This document shows positions 38,052 to 47,283 of a stretch of 64,000 nt of DNA, one piece after another (position 1 is the first letter of the stretch; every line of letters begins with the position of its first letter). Source of the DNA: a virus. Location of the stretch: IMG/VR virus record IMGVR_UViG_3300050021_000500, positions 19,915-83,914 of that record; one strand, given 5' to 3'. The notes under the pieces are model-generated. The model made no database searches, had not been told where the DNA came from, and saw only the letters and a program-made list of their open reading frames with translations. Both the position numbers and the translations under genes were made by a program.

Positions 38052-38138
38052 ATGAAATCGACGACCACAAAGACGAAGGCGCCCGCCAAGGGCAACAAGG
38101 TAGCCGGGAAAATTCCAGCGAAACGGAAGGCGAAGTAG
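38052..38138 (+). CDS. 28-residue Lys-rich peptide
   Basis: MKSTTTKTKAPAKGNKVAGK-type, very basic, preceded by AAAGGAG. May bind nucleic acid (histone-like tail) or be a small stabiliser. Last gene of the rightward unit. Confidence 0.5.
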   Translation: MKSTTTKTKAPAKGNKVAGKIPAKRKAK

Positions 38139-38155
38139 CATCCCGGCAAACACAA

Positions 38156-38186
38156 ATGGCCCGCACTCGGGAAGAGCGCGGGCCAT
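38156..38186. terminator. bidirectional terminator stem between convergent units
   Basis: ATGGCCCGC / GCGGGCCAT, 9 bp with 13-nt loop, lying between the rightward early genes and the leftward virion genes. T content downstream is moderate on either side (TTTGTGTTTG on the minus strand). Confidence 0.6.
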
Positions 38187-38220
38187 AGCTGCGTTTGTCA
38201 GGCTGAAAATACGGAGAGGT

Positions 38221-38685
38221 TCAACGCTGGGGTTGGGGTGCGCGGCGGTCGAGATCGAGGAGCGCCCCGGCCATGTGGTTGACGACGCGTTCTTCTTCCG
38301 CACGGTAGGACTCCGTGCGCTGCAACCCCGGAAGCATCCGCATCATTTCCAGGTGGATCAATTCATGGACCACGGTGACCTCGATGTCGCGCAGTATTGC
38401 GTCCAACGGTAGACGGTAGTCCGCGGGGTCGAGGACCTGAATCGCCGCGCTTTTCCTGGCTCGGTCCCAGCCGATGTGGCCCAGGGTTTTCGGCTTCATC
38501 TCTCCGGCGCGCGCCACCGCCACGGAGATGTCCCAGTCTTCGAGGTGCAGCCGCTTCTGCCATACCCAAACCTTTTCGGCGGCGAAGCTTTGGGCCATCA
38601 CGGAGCGCTCAACCGGCTGGACAGATTGCGCGCGCACACTGCCCAGTAGAATCAGGGCCAGTACGGCATGCGCTGGGATGGTCAC
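38221..38685 (-). CDS. exported zinc metalloprotease-like protein
   Basis: 154 residues with a GTG start coupled by GTGA. Signal peptide (AHAVLALILLGSVRAQS). The C-terminal half has VTVVHELIHLEMM, the HExxH zinc site, followed by EERVVNHMAGALL as a possible third ligand helix. Secreted small metalloproteases next to a cell-wall hydrolase may help release or entry. Family not named. Confidence 0.72.
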   Translation of the reverse strand: MTIPAHAVLALILLGSVRAQSVQPVERSVMAQSFAAEKVWVWQKRLHLEDWDISVAVARAGEMKPKTLGHIGWDRARKSAAIQVLDPADYRLPLDAILRDIEVTVVHELIHLEMMRMLPGLQRTESYRAEEERVVNHMAGALLDLDRRAPQPQR

Positions 38686-38909
38686 AGCAATTTGCCGGCG
38701 AACAGATCCTTGAACCACTGGGCTCCCTTGCCAAGGGCTGCGTTCCAGGCTGTGGAACTGGCCCGCCAGGCTGCGCAGGCTGCTTGACCTTCCGGGGTGC
38801 ACAGGAAAGTGCAGAGGGATTCTGCCGCTTTGCAGATAGCTTGGATATCCGCGCTCACTGGATCGGATACGGAAACATTTACGGTTGGGTTTACAGATGG
38901 AGTTGCCAT
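38682..38909 (-). CDS. hypothetical protein
   Basis: 75 residues from MATPSVNP. First 20 residues Val/Asn/Pro-rich, then helices with four Cys (AICKAAESLCTFLCTPEGQAAC). Position between the metalloprotease and the NlpC-type gene suggests a lysis accessory role. Confidence 0.6.
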   Translation of the reverse strand: MATPSVNPTVNVSVSDPVSADIQAICKAAESLCTFLCTPEGQAACAAWRASSTAWNAALGKGAQWFKDLFAGKLL

Positions 38910-38943
38910 AAAAAGCAGATTCCTAGTGGAAAAGGGTTCGCGG

Positions 38944-39564
38944 TTATACCGTGTTGAAGCGGGACAGTTTGGGATTGCCAAGCAGCGGAGCCGAGTTTTC
39001 GTAGATGCCCATCTCGACCAAATCCTGGGGGGTGCACTTCGTCCAATTCACCCCACAGAGCAGGCCGCACCGGGTGAGCGTCGAGCACACGAAGGCCGAG
39101 CACACCATGGCATCCAACTTCTCGCCCTGCGCCACACGTGCGCCGATGACCGGGATGTCCCGCAGCAGGAACTCGAACAGGCCGTCCACGTCATAGGCTA
39201 CATGACCGTCGCAGGCCCCCAGCCACGCGTAGAACTTCTCCCAGTCGATACGCCCGCGGCTTGCCTGCGACAGGCGTAGACCGGCCGCCTGGCCCCCCGG
39301 CGCGTACTCAGTGGAGATGACCGTGCCGAGCGGATTGGTTTGGACTCCATTGCGGTCGCCCTTCTCCAGGATGAAGGGCCGGGTGGATTCGGAGATCAGC
39401 ACGTCGCTGCCCTGGTGAACGGATTGCCGCACGATGGCGCAATGGCTCGGCCCGGCACCGAATAATTCAATCAACAGGGGTAGCGGTTTCCGGCCCCAGA
39501 ACATCACCAGATCACCGGGGCGCAACTGCGCGCGGACGGCATTGTATTGCGCAAGATTGTTCAT
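38944..39564 (-). CDS. permuted NlpC/P60 (YiiX-like) papain-fold hydrolase
   Basis: 206 residues. LRPGDLVMFWG opens the fold, GPSHCAIVRQ carries the His, and DAMVCSAFVC carries the candidate nucleophile Cys. The His-before-Cys order is that of circularly permuted NlpC/P60 proteins, which cut peptidoglycan peptides or other amides. There is no signal peptide, so export would need a holin. Likely the phage endolysin or a virion hydrolase. Confidence 0.75.
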   Translation of the reverse strand: MNNLAQYNAVRAQLRPGDLVMFWGRKPLPLLIELFGAGPSHCAIVRQSVHQGSDVLISESTRPFILEKGDRNGVQTNPLGTVISTEYAPGGQAAGLRLSQASRGRIDWEKFYAWLGACDGHVAYDVDGLFEFLLRDIPVIGARVAQGEKLDAMVCSAFVCSTLTRCGLLCGVNWTKCTPQDLVEMGIYENSAPLLGNPKLSRFNTV

Positions 39565-39743
39565 AACGCTGTTTGCTCCACTTGGGATGTCCCGGTTTGT
39601 CGAGGCGGATCATCGGCGCCCCGGGCCGGTTTCGATGGTGCGCGGCGCTTCTTGGGACTTTTCAGCCCGGGTAGGTCCCAGCCCGGCAGTTCATAGATGG
39701 GCGGCTCCTCATCGTCCAATTCGAAGAACGGTTGTCGGCGCAT
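39561..39743 (-). CDS. hypothetical small protein
   Basis: 60 residues from MRRQPFFEL. Acidic start (FELDDEEPPIYELPGW), then Lys/Arg/Pro-rich and disordered. Coupled to the hydrolase gene by ATGA. Confidence 0.55.
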   Translation of the reverse strand: MRRQPFFELDDEEPPIYELPGWDLPGLKSPKKRRAPSKPARGADDPPRQTGTSQVEQTAL

Positions 39744-39769
39744 GGGGGAACCTCCAGGAAAAGCAGGAT

Positions 39770-39958
39770 TCACAAATCGGCGTAGCCCACCATCGGCTTG
39801 TCGTCGAGCAACTCGAGCCTGACGAAATGCGAGCAGGCTCCCAGAATGCGGATCTTGCCTGCTACCACGCGGATGAGGGGCTCGATACCGCAATCTTCGA
39901 TAGGGCAGGCCGGATGGGAAAGCGGCACGTAAAGGATGTTCAGATTCAGATGGGACAC
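39770..39958 (-). CDS. hypothetical small protein
   Basis: 62 residues, GTG start, weak ribosome-binding site. Hydrophobic beta-like segments (IRILGACSHFVRLELL) and two or three Cys. Moderate support only. Confidence 0.45.
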   Translation of the reverse strand: MSHLNLNILYVPLSHPACPIEDCGIEPLIRVVAGKIRILGACSHFVRLELLDDKPMVGYADL

Positions 39959-40009
39959 GAGGTTGAAAGAAAGCGAGGATGGAGCGAACGTCTTTGGGGA
40001 TTGTTTAAC

Positions 40010-40339
40010 TTACTGCGCCGTGGGCTTCTCCGGCGTGGCCTTCGGGGAGCAGGTAGGCTCGCCATCGGGGCCGGCTACCAACTGCTGATCGCCGCACGCT
40101 TTCGCCAGTTCTGCCTGGATTGAATCCATTGCAGACTTCGCTTTTTGCGCCTGCATGCTGGCGCTGATCCACTCTGCCTGTGCCCTCCAGAATCGTGCGC
40201 GCTGCTCTGGCGTGATCGGTGTGATCCTGGCGAGCCTTGTGGCGAGAGCTTCGGCGGGGATGGGCGGCTTAGTGGCGGGAGGCGCAGTTTGGGCAAAAGC
40301 CAATCCGGCCAGCGCCATGATGATGAGAATCGTTTTCAT
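40010..40339 (-). CDS. exported helical protein (lysis accessory candidate)
   Basis: 109 residues. Signal peptide ILIIMALAGLAFAQTAPP; the mature part is helical (AQAEWISASMQAQKAKSAMDS) and ends with two Cys in a Pro-rich tail. Its size and layout could fit a periplasmic spanin-like or cell-wall protein. Confidence 0.6.
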   Translation of the reverse strand: MKTILIIMALAGLAFAQTAPPATKPPIPAEALATRLARITPITPEQRARFWRAQAEWISASMQAQKAKSAMDSIQAELAKACGDQQLVAGPDGEPTCSPKATPEKPTAQ

Positions 40340-40362
40340 ATTTACTGAAGCTCCTGTGTTCC

Positions 40363-40392
40363 TTGACTTTTTGGTACGTACGCACGTAGTAT
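40363..40392 (+). promoter_or_regulatory. promoter of plus-strand gene pair, leaderless geometry
   Basis: TTGACT (40363-40368), 18 bases, TAGTAT (40387-40392); GTG start at 40399, 6 bases later. Same geometry as the promoters at 21513 and 62218. Confidence 0.7.
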
Positions 40393-40398
40393 CAGAAT

Positions 40399-40548
40399 GT
40401 GGACGCGAAAATCACCCTACTGGCCGATGCGGAAACCTGGAGACGCTTCCGCGTTGCCTGCCTGGAACGCGGGATAGTAGCCGGGCGCGCGTTTGAGAAA
40501 TTCATGAAACAGCAACTCGCCCAACAGGCGAAGGAGAAAAACAGATGA
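40399..40548 (+). CDS. small CopG/RHH-like protein
   Basis: 49 residues, GTG start. A beta-strand (DAKITLLAD) followed by two helices (ETWRRFRVACLERGI, GRAFEKFMKQQLAQQ) is the ribbon-helix-helix layout. Plus-strand gene within the minus-strand virion module, so an independently expressed cargo gene. Probably represses its own leaderless promoter. Confidence 0.6.
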   Translation: MDAKITLLADAETWRRFRVACLERGIVAGRAFEKFMKQQLAQQAKEKNR

Positions 40549-40721
40549 TACCGTTTCTCGGACTTCCGGGAGTTCCCGCAATTGAGGTGATGTACTGGAC
40601 ACTCGTGCAGCAGGTTGACAAGATTCTGCTGCTCGTCGCTGGCACGCCGGCCGCTGCGTACCTGGAACAGTTGCGCGAGACATTCCTTACCATCTTGCGC
40701 GCTTACGGATGGTCGGTGTAA
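40545..40721 (+). CDS. partner of RHH-like gene
   Basis: 58 residues, ATGA-coupled to the RHH-like gene. Hydrophobic/helical (VQQVDKILLLVAGTPAAAYL). The pairing recalls toxin-antitoxin units, but no toxin family is recognised. Confidence 0.5.
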   Translation: MIPFLGLPGVPAIEVMYWTLVQQVDKILLLVAGTPAAAYLEQLRETFLTILRAYGWSV

Positions 40722-40742
40722 GGGGGGAGCCGGGCGGGTTCT

Positions 40743-43073
40743 TTACTGAACGCAAAAGTAATGCACTGGCCCGGACCCAGAATCAGTGATTATTAAATTA
40801 GTGGTGCTGGTAGATACCAGCACACTTGTGGCTGCTGAGGTTTGGCTGAAAACACAAACTGGCGCGGTCGCGTAAGCGGTTGCGAATGTGATCGTGACCG
40901 ATACCGGAATAGACCCGCTACAAGTGAAAGACCCCCGCACGTCACTACTCGCCGAACTCAGGGTACACCCGCTCCCTGTGATTGACATACCGGTAGGGTT
41001 GTCACTGCCACTGAGATGCCCGGCGCCGAAGGCCATTCCACTTCCAGCTGCGATTCCCCCAGTAGTTGTGATGCTAGTTGGATCTATGATGGTTAGGTTC
41101 GCTCCGTCAAATAGTTCTATCTCCCGGAACACGCTGAACGCGAAACGGTGGGTAAGATCCCCTAGGCCAACTGTGTTGTCGGTATACGGTTGCCATTCAG
41201 TCGATCCAAACGTAACCATTCCAGAGTTAAGGGAATTGACAGTTTCCGTTCCTTTCACGTACAGCGTATCAATCGTATTTATTCCCGTAAATGTATTGTT
41301 GGCGGATAGCGAGGCCCCGCACCCGGTCGTTGACACCACGCCGCTGGTGGCCTGCAAGCATCCCGTGAGGGAGCCAATACTCAATGCAGTAACGGCGGCA
41401 ACTCCGCTATTTAGCACCAGCGTATTAGCAACCGCCCCAGACCGCACGGACTGAAATACTCCCGACGCCCCGCCATAAAAGCCCTGAGAGAAATCCCCGC
41501 CTGACGATCCAACCAACTCTACAGGCGTTGAACCGGGTCCCAGCTCCAGGTAACTCCCATACCCGGAAGGAGATGACAGCCAACTCTGCAAATTGCTCCC
41601 CGCGACCCCCGTCACGGTTAGACTCGTCAATGCTCCCCCGACCGTCTTCCATGACCACGCGCCCGAACCGTTGGTCTGAAGCACCTGCCCGTTCGTGCCG
41701 TCCGCGTCGGGAAGGACGAAAGTGACGGAACTGGAGATGGCGTCCGGGGCTTTCAGCGAGATCGAATCCGTCCCATTGCTGGATCCCTCGCGGAATTGCA
41801 GACTGGCAGCGGTGGAAGTGCTGTATGGGCCGATGACGACGTGCCCCCCTTGGGTGTGCAGCCTCCCCGCCGGTGAATTGGTTCCAATACCGACCAGCCC
41901 ATCGTTGGTGATCCGCATTTTTTCGGTCGGCGTTCCTGATGGCCCACTAGAATTAGTGGTCGTGAGAAATGCCAGGCTGCCACCCTGAGCGGCGGAATCT
42001 ATCCCCCGTATGGCCGCCATCCCGTAATCCCCTGCATTCCAGTAGCTGTTTTTGAAAAGGACTCCGCCGCCATAATAGGCGGTTCTGCCGCCCGAAACCA
42101 CTAAAGCATCGGCTGCTCCAGCGTCGCCTGTATTTATTACCGTGCCGCTTGATCCGACAACCATGCTGTCCTGCACACCCAACGACCCATTAGGAGTCGT
42201 CTGAAACAAGATCTGGGCACCGTGCGCGGATCCTGTCCAGTTTTCCGTGGTCTGAATCTTCACCGCGGCCTGCCCATCGGACCAGCCAAGGGTATATTCG
42301 CCATGGTCTACGCTGCTGCCGTCATAGCCTCGCCCGTCAAGGATAAACAGATTGTCGCCTGATTGCACGGCGGCGGGCGAACCGACCGTGCCCCGCGCGA
42401 CGATCCCAGTCAGCACCGCCTCTGGATAATTCGATCCGCTGAAATGCTGAAATCGGCTGAGATTAGAGACGGAACCATACCCGGTATAACCCACGCCAGA
42501 GGCGCTCTCGCGACGTGTCCAGAGCACCCAGTCCGACTGCCCGAAATCGTCGTTTGAATTGACGGAAAGCGTTCCACCGCTAGCTGGTGGACCAATTGCT
42601 ACCACCGGGCCAGCGCCGATAGTGATGGAGGCCACCCCTCCTTGCCCCGGCGAATACCCGCCGCCGATTTTGAGCTTACTGGAATCTGCATCATCGACAC
42701 CGAAATAGTAGTTATGCGTGGACGTGTGGTCCATGACTTCGAACGATGCCTGATACCCCTGTACTTGTACTTGATTTGCACTACTCGCAGTGCTCCCTAC
42801 CCCCACAGTAAGCGCCCGGGTGAGTCCAGACGTGCCGATGGAAACCTTTCCAGTCGCCCGATAGATGTCACTGCCGCTGGTCGTCCACTGTGCCGCCCCT
42901 GCCGCGCACGTCCCGAAGTCTGTGGTGCCGAGTTCGCAGATCACATTACCGGGAAACGTCGCCGGAGCCTTGATGGTCATGCAGTGCTTACTGCTCTGCT
43001 GGTCACATAGTTGGAGCGCGTTTGACTGCGCGAACAGCGGAAGGCAAAGGAGAAAAGTTGTTATGAGTTTCAT
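40743..43073 (-). CDS. large fibre-like protein with signal peptide
   Basis: 776 residues from MKLITTFLLCLPLFAQS (signal peptide). The body has many short Gly/Ser/Thr-rich repeats typical of phage fibres, e.g. TGKVSIGTSGLTRALTVGVG and RITNDGLVGIGTNSPAGRLH, and ends in a Cys-bearing domain (CVFSQTSAA...HYFCVQ). The GIGT repeats recall fibre-tip domains. A signal peptide on a virion-like protein is unusual: it may be exported and anchored to the host instead. Start taken right after the upstream stop. Confidence 0.7.
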   Translation of the reverse strand: MKLITTFLLCLPLFAQSNALQLCDQQSSKHCMTIKAPATFPGNVICELGTTDFGTCAAGAAQWTTSGSDIYRATGKVSIGTSGLTRALTVGVGSTASSANQVQVQGYQASFEVMDHTSTHNYYFGVDDADSSKLKIGGGYSPGQGGVASITIGAGPVVAIGPPASGGTLSVNSNDDFGQSDWVLWTRRESASGVGYTGYGSVSNLSRFQHFSGSNYPEAVLTGIVARGTVGSPAAVQSGDNLFILDGRGYDGSSVDHGEYTLGWSDGQAAVKIQTTENWTGSAHGAQILFQTTPNGSLGVQDSMVVGSSGTVINTGDAGAADALVVSGGRTAYYGGGVLFKNSYWNAGDYGMAAIRGIDSAAQGGSLAFLTTTNSSGPSGTPTEKMRITNDGLVGIGTNSPAGRLHTQGGHVVIGPYSTSTAASLQFREGSSNGTDSISLKAPDAISSSVTFVLPDADGTNGQVLQTNGSGAWSWKTVGGALTSLTVTGVAGSNLQSWLSSPSGYGSYLELGPGSTPVELVGSSGGDFSQGFYGGASGVFQSVRSGAVANTLVLNSGVAAVTALSIGSLTGCLQATSGVVSTTGCGASLSANNTFTGINTIDTLYVKGTETVNSLNSGMVTFGSTEWQPYTDNTVGLGDLTHRFAFSVFREIELFDGANLTIIDPTSITTTGGIAAGSGMAFGAGHLSGSDNPTGMSITGSGCTLSSASSDVRGSFTCSGSIPVSVTITFATAYATAPVCVFSQTSAATSVLVSTSTTNLIITDSGSGPVHYFCVQ

Positions 43074-43078
43074 AGTCT

Positions 43079-46000
43079 TCACATTGCTAACGTAGCGTGA
43101 TCGAATTCCCAATTTCCGCCGAAGCCGACGAAACTGATGATGGAGGTAGAGTTCGCGGCGGAGTTGGTCGCCGCATCAACCAGCGGTCCAAACAACACGC
43201 CAGTGCCCCAGGTCACCGCCCACCCTCCGGTGCCATCCTGTTTGATGCGGGCCTTCCAGATCCACCCATCGGAAGGCGTGCCAGGGGAACTGATGGTCGT
43301 AGCAGCCGTGAGCGTCTGGTTGGTAGTGAGGACAACGGCTGGAGTTGCCGATGACGGCAACGGGCCAAATAAAACCCTATCGTAGGCGGCAGCAGACCAA
43401 GCGCCGGTTTGCAGAACCGACTTCCCGTTTGCCGGCACCCAGTCTGCCGTCGAGGTGGCGTTTCGGTTCATCACATAGAACCGGTACTGCATGTAAACGT
43501 AGGTGGTCCCGGTATTGTAATCGAACTCCAACGGGTCAGTGGACCGTGCCATGCCCGCGCTCACGGTATCGCCTATAGGATCGTTGGGACCGTAGAACAC
43601 TACCTCAGTACCACCCATGTTAGATGGCGCGGGCGTCCCACTTGCGTCGGTGCATTGCACCGTGATGCGGGTAAATGATGCGTTCACATCCGTGGGGTCG
43701 GTCCATGTGACTCCAGGAATGCGAACAAAATGCGAACCATCTGCCCGCGTCACATCATAAGGATTTGGACCGCTTACGCCAGCAGCAATAGTCGCCGTGG
43801 TAACGCACGTCGCAGAGGGAAGCCCAAGTCCGCCCACGCTGAACGCCGAAGATGCCGTAGCACCCAACCCCACCAAATCAGACGCAGAGTACAGCCGGTT
43901 TGGATCTCCCAGGATGGCTCCGGTCATGCAGTACGCGTACCAATTGGTCGTTGTCGCCGGGACAAGCCGCATGAAAGGGAAAGACTGGCTGGCACCCACC
44001 ATGACGTTCCACCCGACGCCCTGATACTTGGTTGGGTCGGTAGCCAGGGGGAGCCAGAAGGTGACGTTCTGCGGAACCTGGTTTCCATTGAGCGTGGGCG
44101 CAATGTTGATCTGCGTGGAGAGCAGACGCGTGATCGGGTCGGCTACGCGATTGGTGGGATAGTCGGCGGCGGCGACGGCGGTCACTGCCGACGCCTCAAC
44201 CGTTACGGTCGCTGTATAAGGCGAGGCAGTGGGCGCCCCGTACTCATTCAGGCAGGTAAACCGCAGCGTCCAGCCGACAGCCGTTCTCCCCTGCGGAAAC
44301 TGTATCGTCCCGCCGTCGTAGCTGGCATACGTCGCACCGAACGAGGAGCGCGGGACAGACACTATGGGGGTCCAGCTTGTGCCCCCCGTGATCTGCGCGT
44401 CGATCTGAATCGACGCAAGGTGGGAGTAGTTGGGATCAGATGTCGGCAGCGTAATCGCGTTCACCCCAACGAAGCCAAACGACGAATCATTGCCGTTCAT
44501 CCCGTAGGCCGCGGTCGCTGTAGCCGCGGTGACGTTGGGCGCCGCTGCATTGGTCAGGATGGCAGGGCCAAAAAGCAGGCGTAAATATGCGGCACCGCCC
44601 CAAGCGGTGGTCTCCAGGACTGATTTACCGGCAGACGGGTTCCAGTCCGCAGTATTCGTAGCGTTGCGGTTCATGTAGTAGAACCGGTACTGCATGTAGG
44701 TGTACGTTGAGCCGACAGGGTTATAGTCGAACTCCAAAATGTCAGTCGCACGCGCCGCCCCAGGGCTTACCACGTCCCCGAGCGCGTCCAGCGGGCCATA
44801 GAACGGCACTTCCGTTCCGCCCTGTCCGGAAGGAGCCGGGCTGCCACCCGAGTCCACACACTGCACGGTGATTCGCATGAAGGAAGCGTTCGGGTCCGTG
44901 GTGTCGGTCCAGGTGACGCCGGGGATGCGAACATAGTGCGAACCGTCTGGGCGCATTTGGTCGTAGGGGTTTGCTCCTCCGACCCCGGCGGCGATAGCGG
45001 CGGTGGTGACCGCATTTGCGGCCGGCAGGCCCAAGCCCGATATCGAAATACCGGATGAAACCACGGAGCCGGGGTAAAGTGTGGCCAAATTGGCCGACGT
45101 GACCGCGACAGACGGTGAGCCGACAGCACCGGAGCAGGCGGCAATCTTCCACGTCTGCGCGGGGCCGGGGACAAGCCGGGCAAATTGGATCTGCTGACCA
45201 ACCGTGTCCATGCGCGCCCATCCGCACCACGTGTACGTCGCTCCATTGTCGGTGCTGAGAAGATAGGTGACGTTCTGCGGTACCTGGCCACCGTTGAGGA
45301 TTGGGATGAACCCTACCGTCAAGCTGAGGAGTCGCGTCGCGGCATTCACCGGATCGATATATCGCGTCCCGACTTCCACCGCCGATGTGAAACCGCTGAC
45401 AGCGGATGCCTCTACCGTGACGCTCACGGTGATTGGGGAATCGGTTGGTGAGCCTGCCGCATTCAGCGCGGTGAACCGGACCGTCCAGGAAGAGGACGCC
45501 CGCGTCTGCGGAAACTCAAATACTGGGCCAGTATAGTCCACGTAACTGCCGCCAAACGATGCCTGCGGAATAGTTACGACATTTGTCCATCCCGTCGCCC
45601 CATTCAATTGCGCATCCACCTGCACCGCTGCCAGATAGGAGTAGTGAGGGTCCGCTGTGGGAAGGATGATGCGCCCGGCGAAACCGAAAGACGAATCGTT
45701 TGCCCACATGCCGTAAGAGGCCGCTGCGGTTGTGCCCGAGACGGTAATATTCGGTGCGGCAGCCAGAACGGCAGGGCCGAACGAAAGTCGCAAATAGGCC
45801 GCACTGCTCCAGGCCGTCGTTTGCAGCACGGACTTCCCGGAGACGGACCAATCGGCTGTGGAGGTGGCATTCCGGTTCATGACGTAGAACCGGTACTGCA
45901 TGTACGTGTAGGTAGAACCGACGGGGTTGTAGTCGAATTCCAACGGGTTGGTGGCGCGCGCCATGCCCGCGCTCACGGTATCGCCGATGGGATCGTTGGG

Positions 46001-47053
46001 GCCGAAGAACGGAACCTCGGTACCGCCTTGGTCTGCCGGCGCGGCAACTCCCGAGGAGTCCACGCATTGCACCGTGATCCGCGTGAACGAAGCGTTCGGG
46101 TCCGTGGGATCCGTCCAGGTGACTCCAGGGATGCGGACAAAATGCGAACCATCGGCGCGAATCACGTCGTAGGGATTCGCGCCGCCCACTCCGGCCGCGA
46201 TGGCCGCTGTGGTGACGCACGAAGCGGAGGGTAGCCCCAGCCCCGCAACGGTTCCGCCGGCGCCCGATCCAGTGATGCTCCCGCCCACGGCACCCAGCGC
46301 GGTCAACTCCGCCGCGGTATAGAGATGGTTGGGATCGCCGACAAGCGCCCCCGTCGCGCAGTAAACCGACCATGCCGTGTCGGCAGCGGGTACCAGGCGG
46401 ACAGCGGAGAACGTCTGCCCCACCGTCGTCATCTTGTCCCAGCCGACGCCTTGGTACTTGGTTGGATCCGTGGCCAACGGGAAGAACGAGGTCACGTTCT
46501 GCGGGACCTGCCCACCATTCAGCACCGGCACGTAGGTAATCAACGTGGAGACCAGCCGGGTGATAGGATCGGCAGTGCGGGTGCCCGTGTCCGTGCCTGC
46601 GACGCTCGTCACGGCAGACGCTTGCACCGTCACGCTCACGGTGACCGGCGAGGCGGTCGCGGAGCCGAGTTCATTCACCGCGAGAAACTGCAATTCCCAA
46701 TAAGCGATGGCGCGGGTCTGCTCAAATTCTCCGCTGCCAATGTCCGAACCGGATGAATAGGTCACCGTACTCAGGCCGAATGACGCGCGCGGCACTGTCA
46801 CCACCGGAGCCCACCCGGTAGTCCCCACGATCCGTGCATTGATCTGGATGGAGTCCAGGTGCGCGTAATCCGGGTCGGTAGTCGGGAGTGTGATCGTTCC
46901 CGCAAGTCCGAACACGCTGTCGTTCGCCCACATGCCGTAGGTGGCCGCGGCGGTGGCGCTGGTGATGTTGGGGGCGGCAGGGCCGGCCGGAGGCGTACTC
47001 CCTCCGCTGACGCCGGCGATTCCCCCTCCCGCGAGTTGGATCCAGGTTGGCAT
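43079..47053 (-). CDS. tail fibre/adhesin with three tandem about 405-residue modules
   Basis: 1324 residues. Three tandem modules (about 30-430, 433-838, 841-1237) each begin with a block like TYGMWANDSVFGLAGTITLP, then TGW.PVVTVPRASFG, a FN3-like strand set, RIPGVTWTDPTD, FTRITVQC, and close with YTYMQYRFYVMNRNAT and SVLQTTAW..AAYLRL.FGP. A C-terminal beta domain (about 1240-1324, DGWIWKARIKQDG) follows. The repeats suggest expansion of a receptor-binding stalk by internal duplication. No chaperone or enzyme domain is seen. Confidence 0.8.
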   Translation of the reverse strand: MPTWIQLAGGGIAGVSGGSTPPAGPAAPNITSATAAATYGMWANDSVFGLAGTITLPTTDPDYAHLDSIQINARIVGTTGWAPVVTVPRASFGLSTVTYSSGSDIGSGEFEQTRAIAYWELQFLAVNELGSATASPVTVSVTVQASAVTSVAGTDTGTRTADPITRLVSTLITYVPVLNGGQVPQNVTSFFPLATDPTKYQGVGWDKMTTVGQTFSAVRLVPAADTAWSVYCATGALVGDPNHLYTAAELTALGAVGGSITGSGAGGTVAGLGLPSASCVTTAAIAAGVGGANPYDVIRADGSHFVRIPGVTWTDPTDPNASFTRITVQCVDSSGVAAPADQGGTEVPFFGPNDPIGDTVSAGMARATNPLEFDYNPVGSTYTYMQYRFYVMNRNATSTADWSVSGKSVLQTTAWSSAAYLRLSFGPAVLAAAPNITVSGTTAAASYGMWANDSSFGFAGRIILPTADPHYSYLAAVQVDAQLNGATGWTNVVTIPQASFGGSYVDYTGPVFEFPQTRASSSWTVRFTALNAAGSPTDSPITVSVTVEASAVSGFTSAVEVGTRYIDPVNAATRLLSLTVGFIPILNGGQVPQNVTYLLSTDNGATYTWCGWARMDTVGQQIQFARLVPGPAQTWKIAACSGAVGSPSVAVTSANLATLYPGSVVSSGISISGLGLPAANAVTTAAIAAGVGGANPYDQMRPDGSHYVRIPGVTWTDTTDPNASFMRITVQCVDSGGSPAPSGQGGTEVPFYGPLDALGDVVSPGAARATDILEFDYNPVGSTYTYMQYRFYYMNRNATNTADWNPSAGKSVLETTAWGGAAYLRLLFGPAILTNAAAPNVTAATATAAYGMNGNDSSFGFVGVNAITLPTSDPNYSHLASIQIDAQITGGTSWTPIVSVPRSSFGATYASYDGGTIQFPQGRTAVGWTLRFTCLNEYGAPTASPYTATVTVEASAVTAVAAADYPTNRVADPITRLLSTQINIAPTLNGNQVPQNVTFWLPLATDPTKYQGVGWNVMVGASQSFPFMRLVPATTTNWYAYCMTGAILGDPNRLYSASDLVGLGATASSAFSVGGLGLPSATCVTTATIAAGVSGPNPYDVTRADGSHFVRIPGVTWTDPTDVNASFTRITVQCTDASGTPAPSNMGGTEVVFYGPNDPIGDTVSAGMARSTDPLEFDYNTGTTYVYMQYRFYVMNRNATSTADWVPANGKSVLQTGAWSAAAYDRVLFGPLPSSATPAVVLTTNQTLTAATTISSPGTPSDGWIWKARIKQDGTGGWAVTWGTGVLFGPLVDAATNSAANSTSIISFVGFGGNWEFDHATLAM

Positions 47054-47140
47054 TTAATTGGGTATTCAGTTGGCGATGAAGATTGAAACGGTTAAAGGCT
47101 TCGAGGCTTGTGGGCCTGAGTGCGGAGGGCTCGTGATCCT

Positions 47141-47187
47141 GCCGCCGGGGCCAACCGTCGCCGCAGGACGGCGCTGGCCCGGCTCTA
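47141..47187 (-). repeat. cassette E left-arm hairpin
   Basis: Minus strand: stem 1 GCCGGGCCA / TGGCCCCGGC (one bulge), stem 2 GCCG / CGGC, GACGGT. Left-arm subtype, close to cassette A. Confidence 0.8.
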
Positions 47188-47210
47188 AAGGTGTAAACTG
47201 GGATTGTTAT

Positions 47211-47283
47211 TGCGGATTGGCGCAGAGGCAGCGCGGGAGGCTCATAACCTTCAGGTCATCGGTTCGACCGATATCCGCTACCA
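47211..47283 (+). tRNA. tRNA-Met (CAT), unusual 5-nt T-loop
   Basis: Acceptor stem of six pairs (GCGGAT / ATCCGC) plus a T-T mismatch at 1-72, D-stem GCGC / GCGC, anticodon stem GGAGG / CCTTC, loop CTCATAA with anticodon CAT, T-stem ATCGG / CCGAT with loop TTCGA (5 instead of 7 bases), encoded CCA. The mismatch at 1-72 recalls initiator tRNA. CAT could also be a lysidine-type Ile tRNA. Inside cassette E. Confidence 0.8.

Noticed and set aside
43730-44584. 284-codon plus-strand ORF
   Set aside because: Antisense to the three-module fibre; basic low-complexity translation with no start signals.
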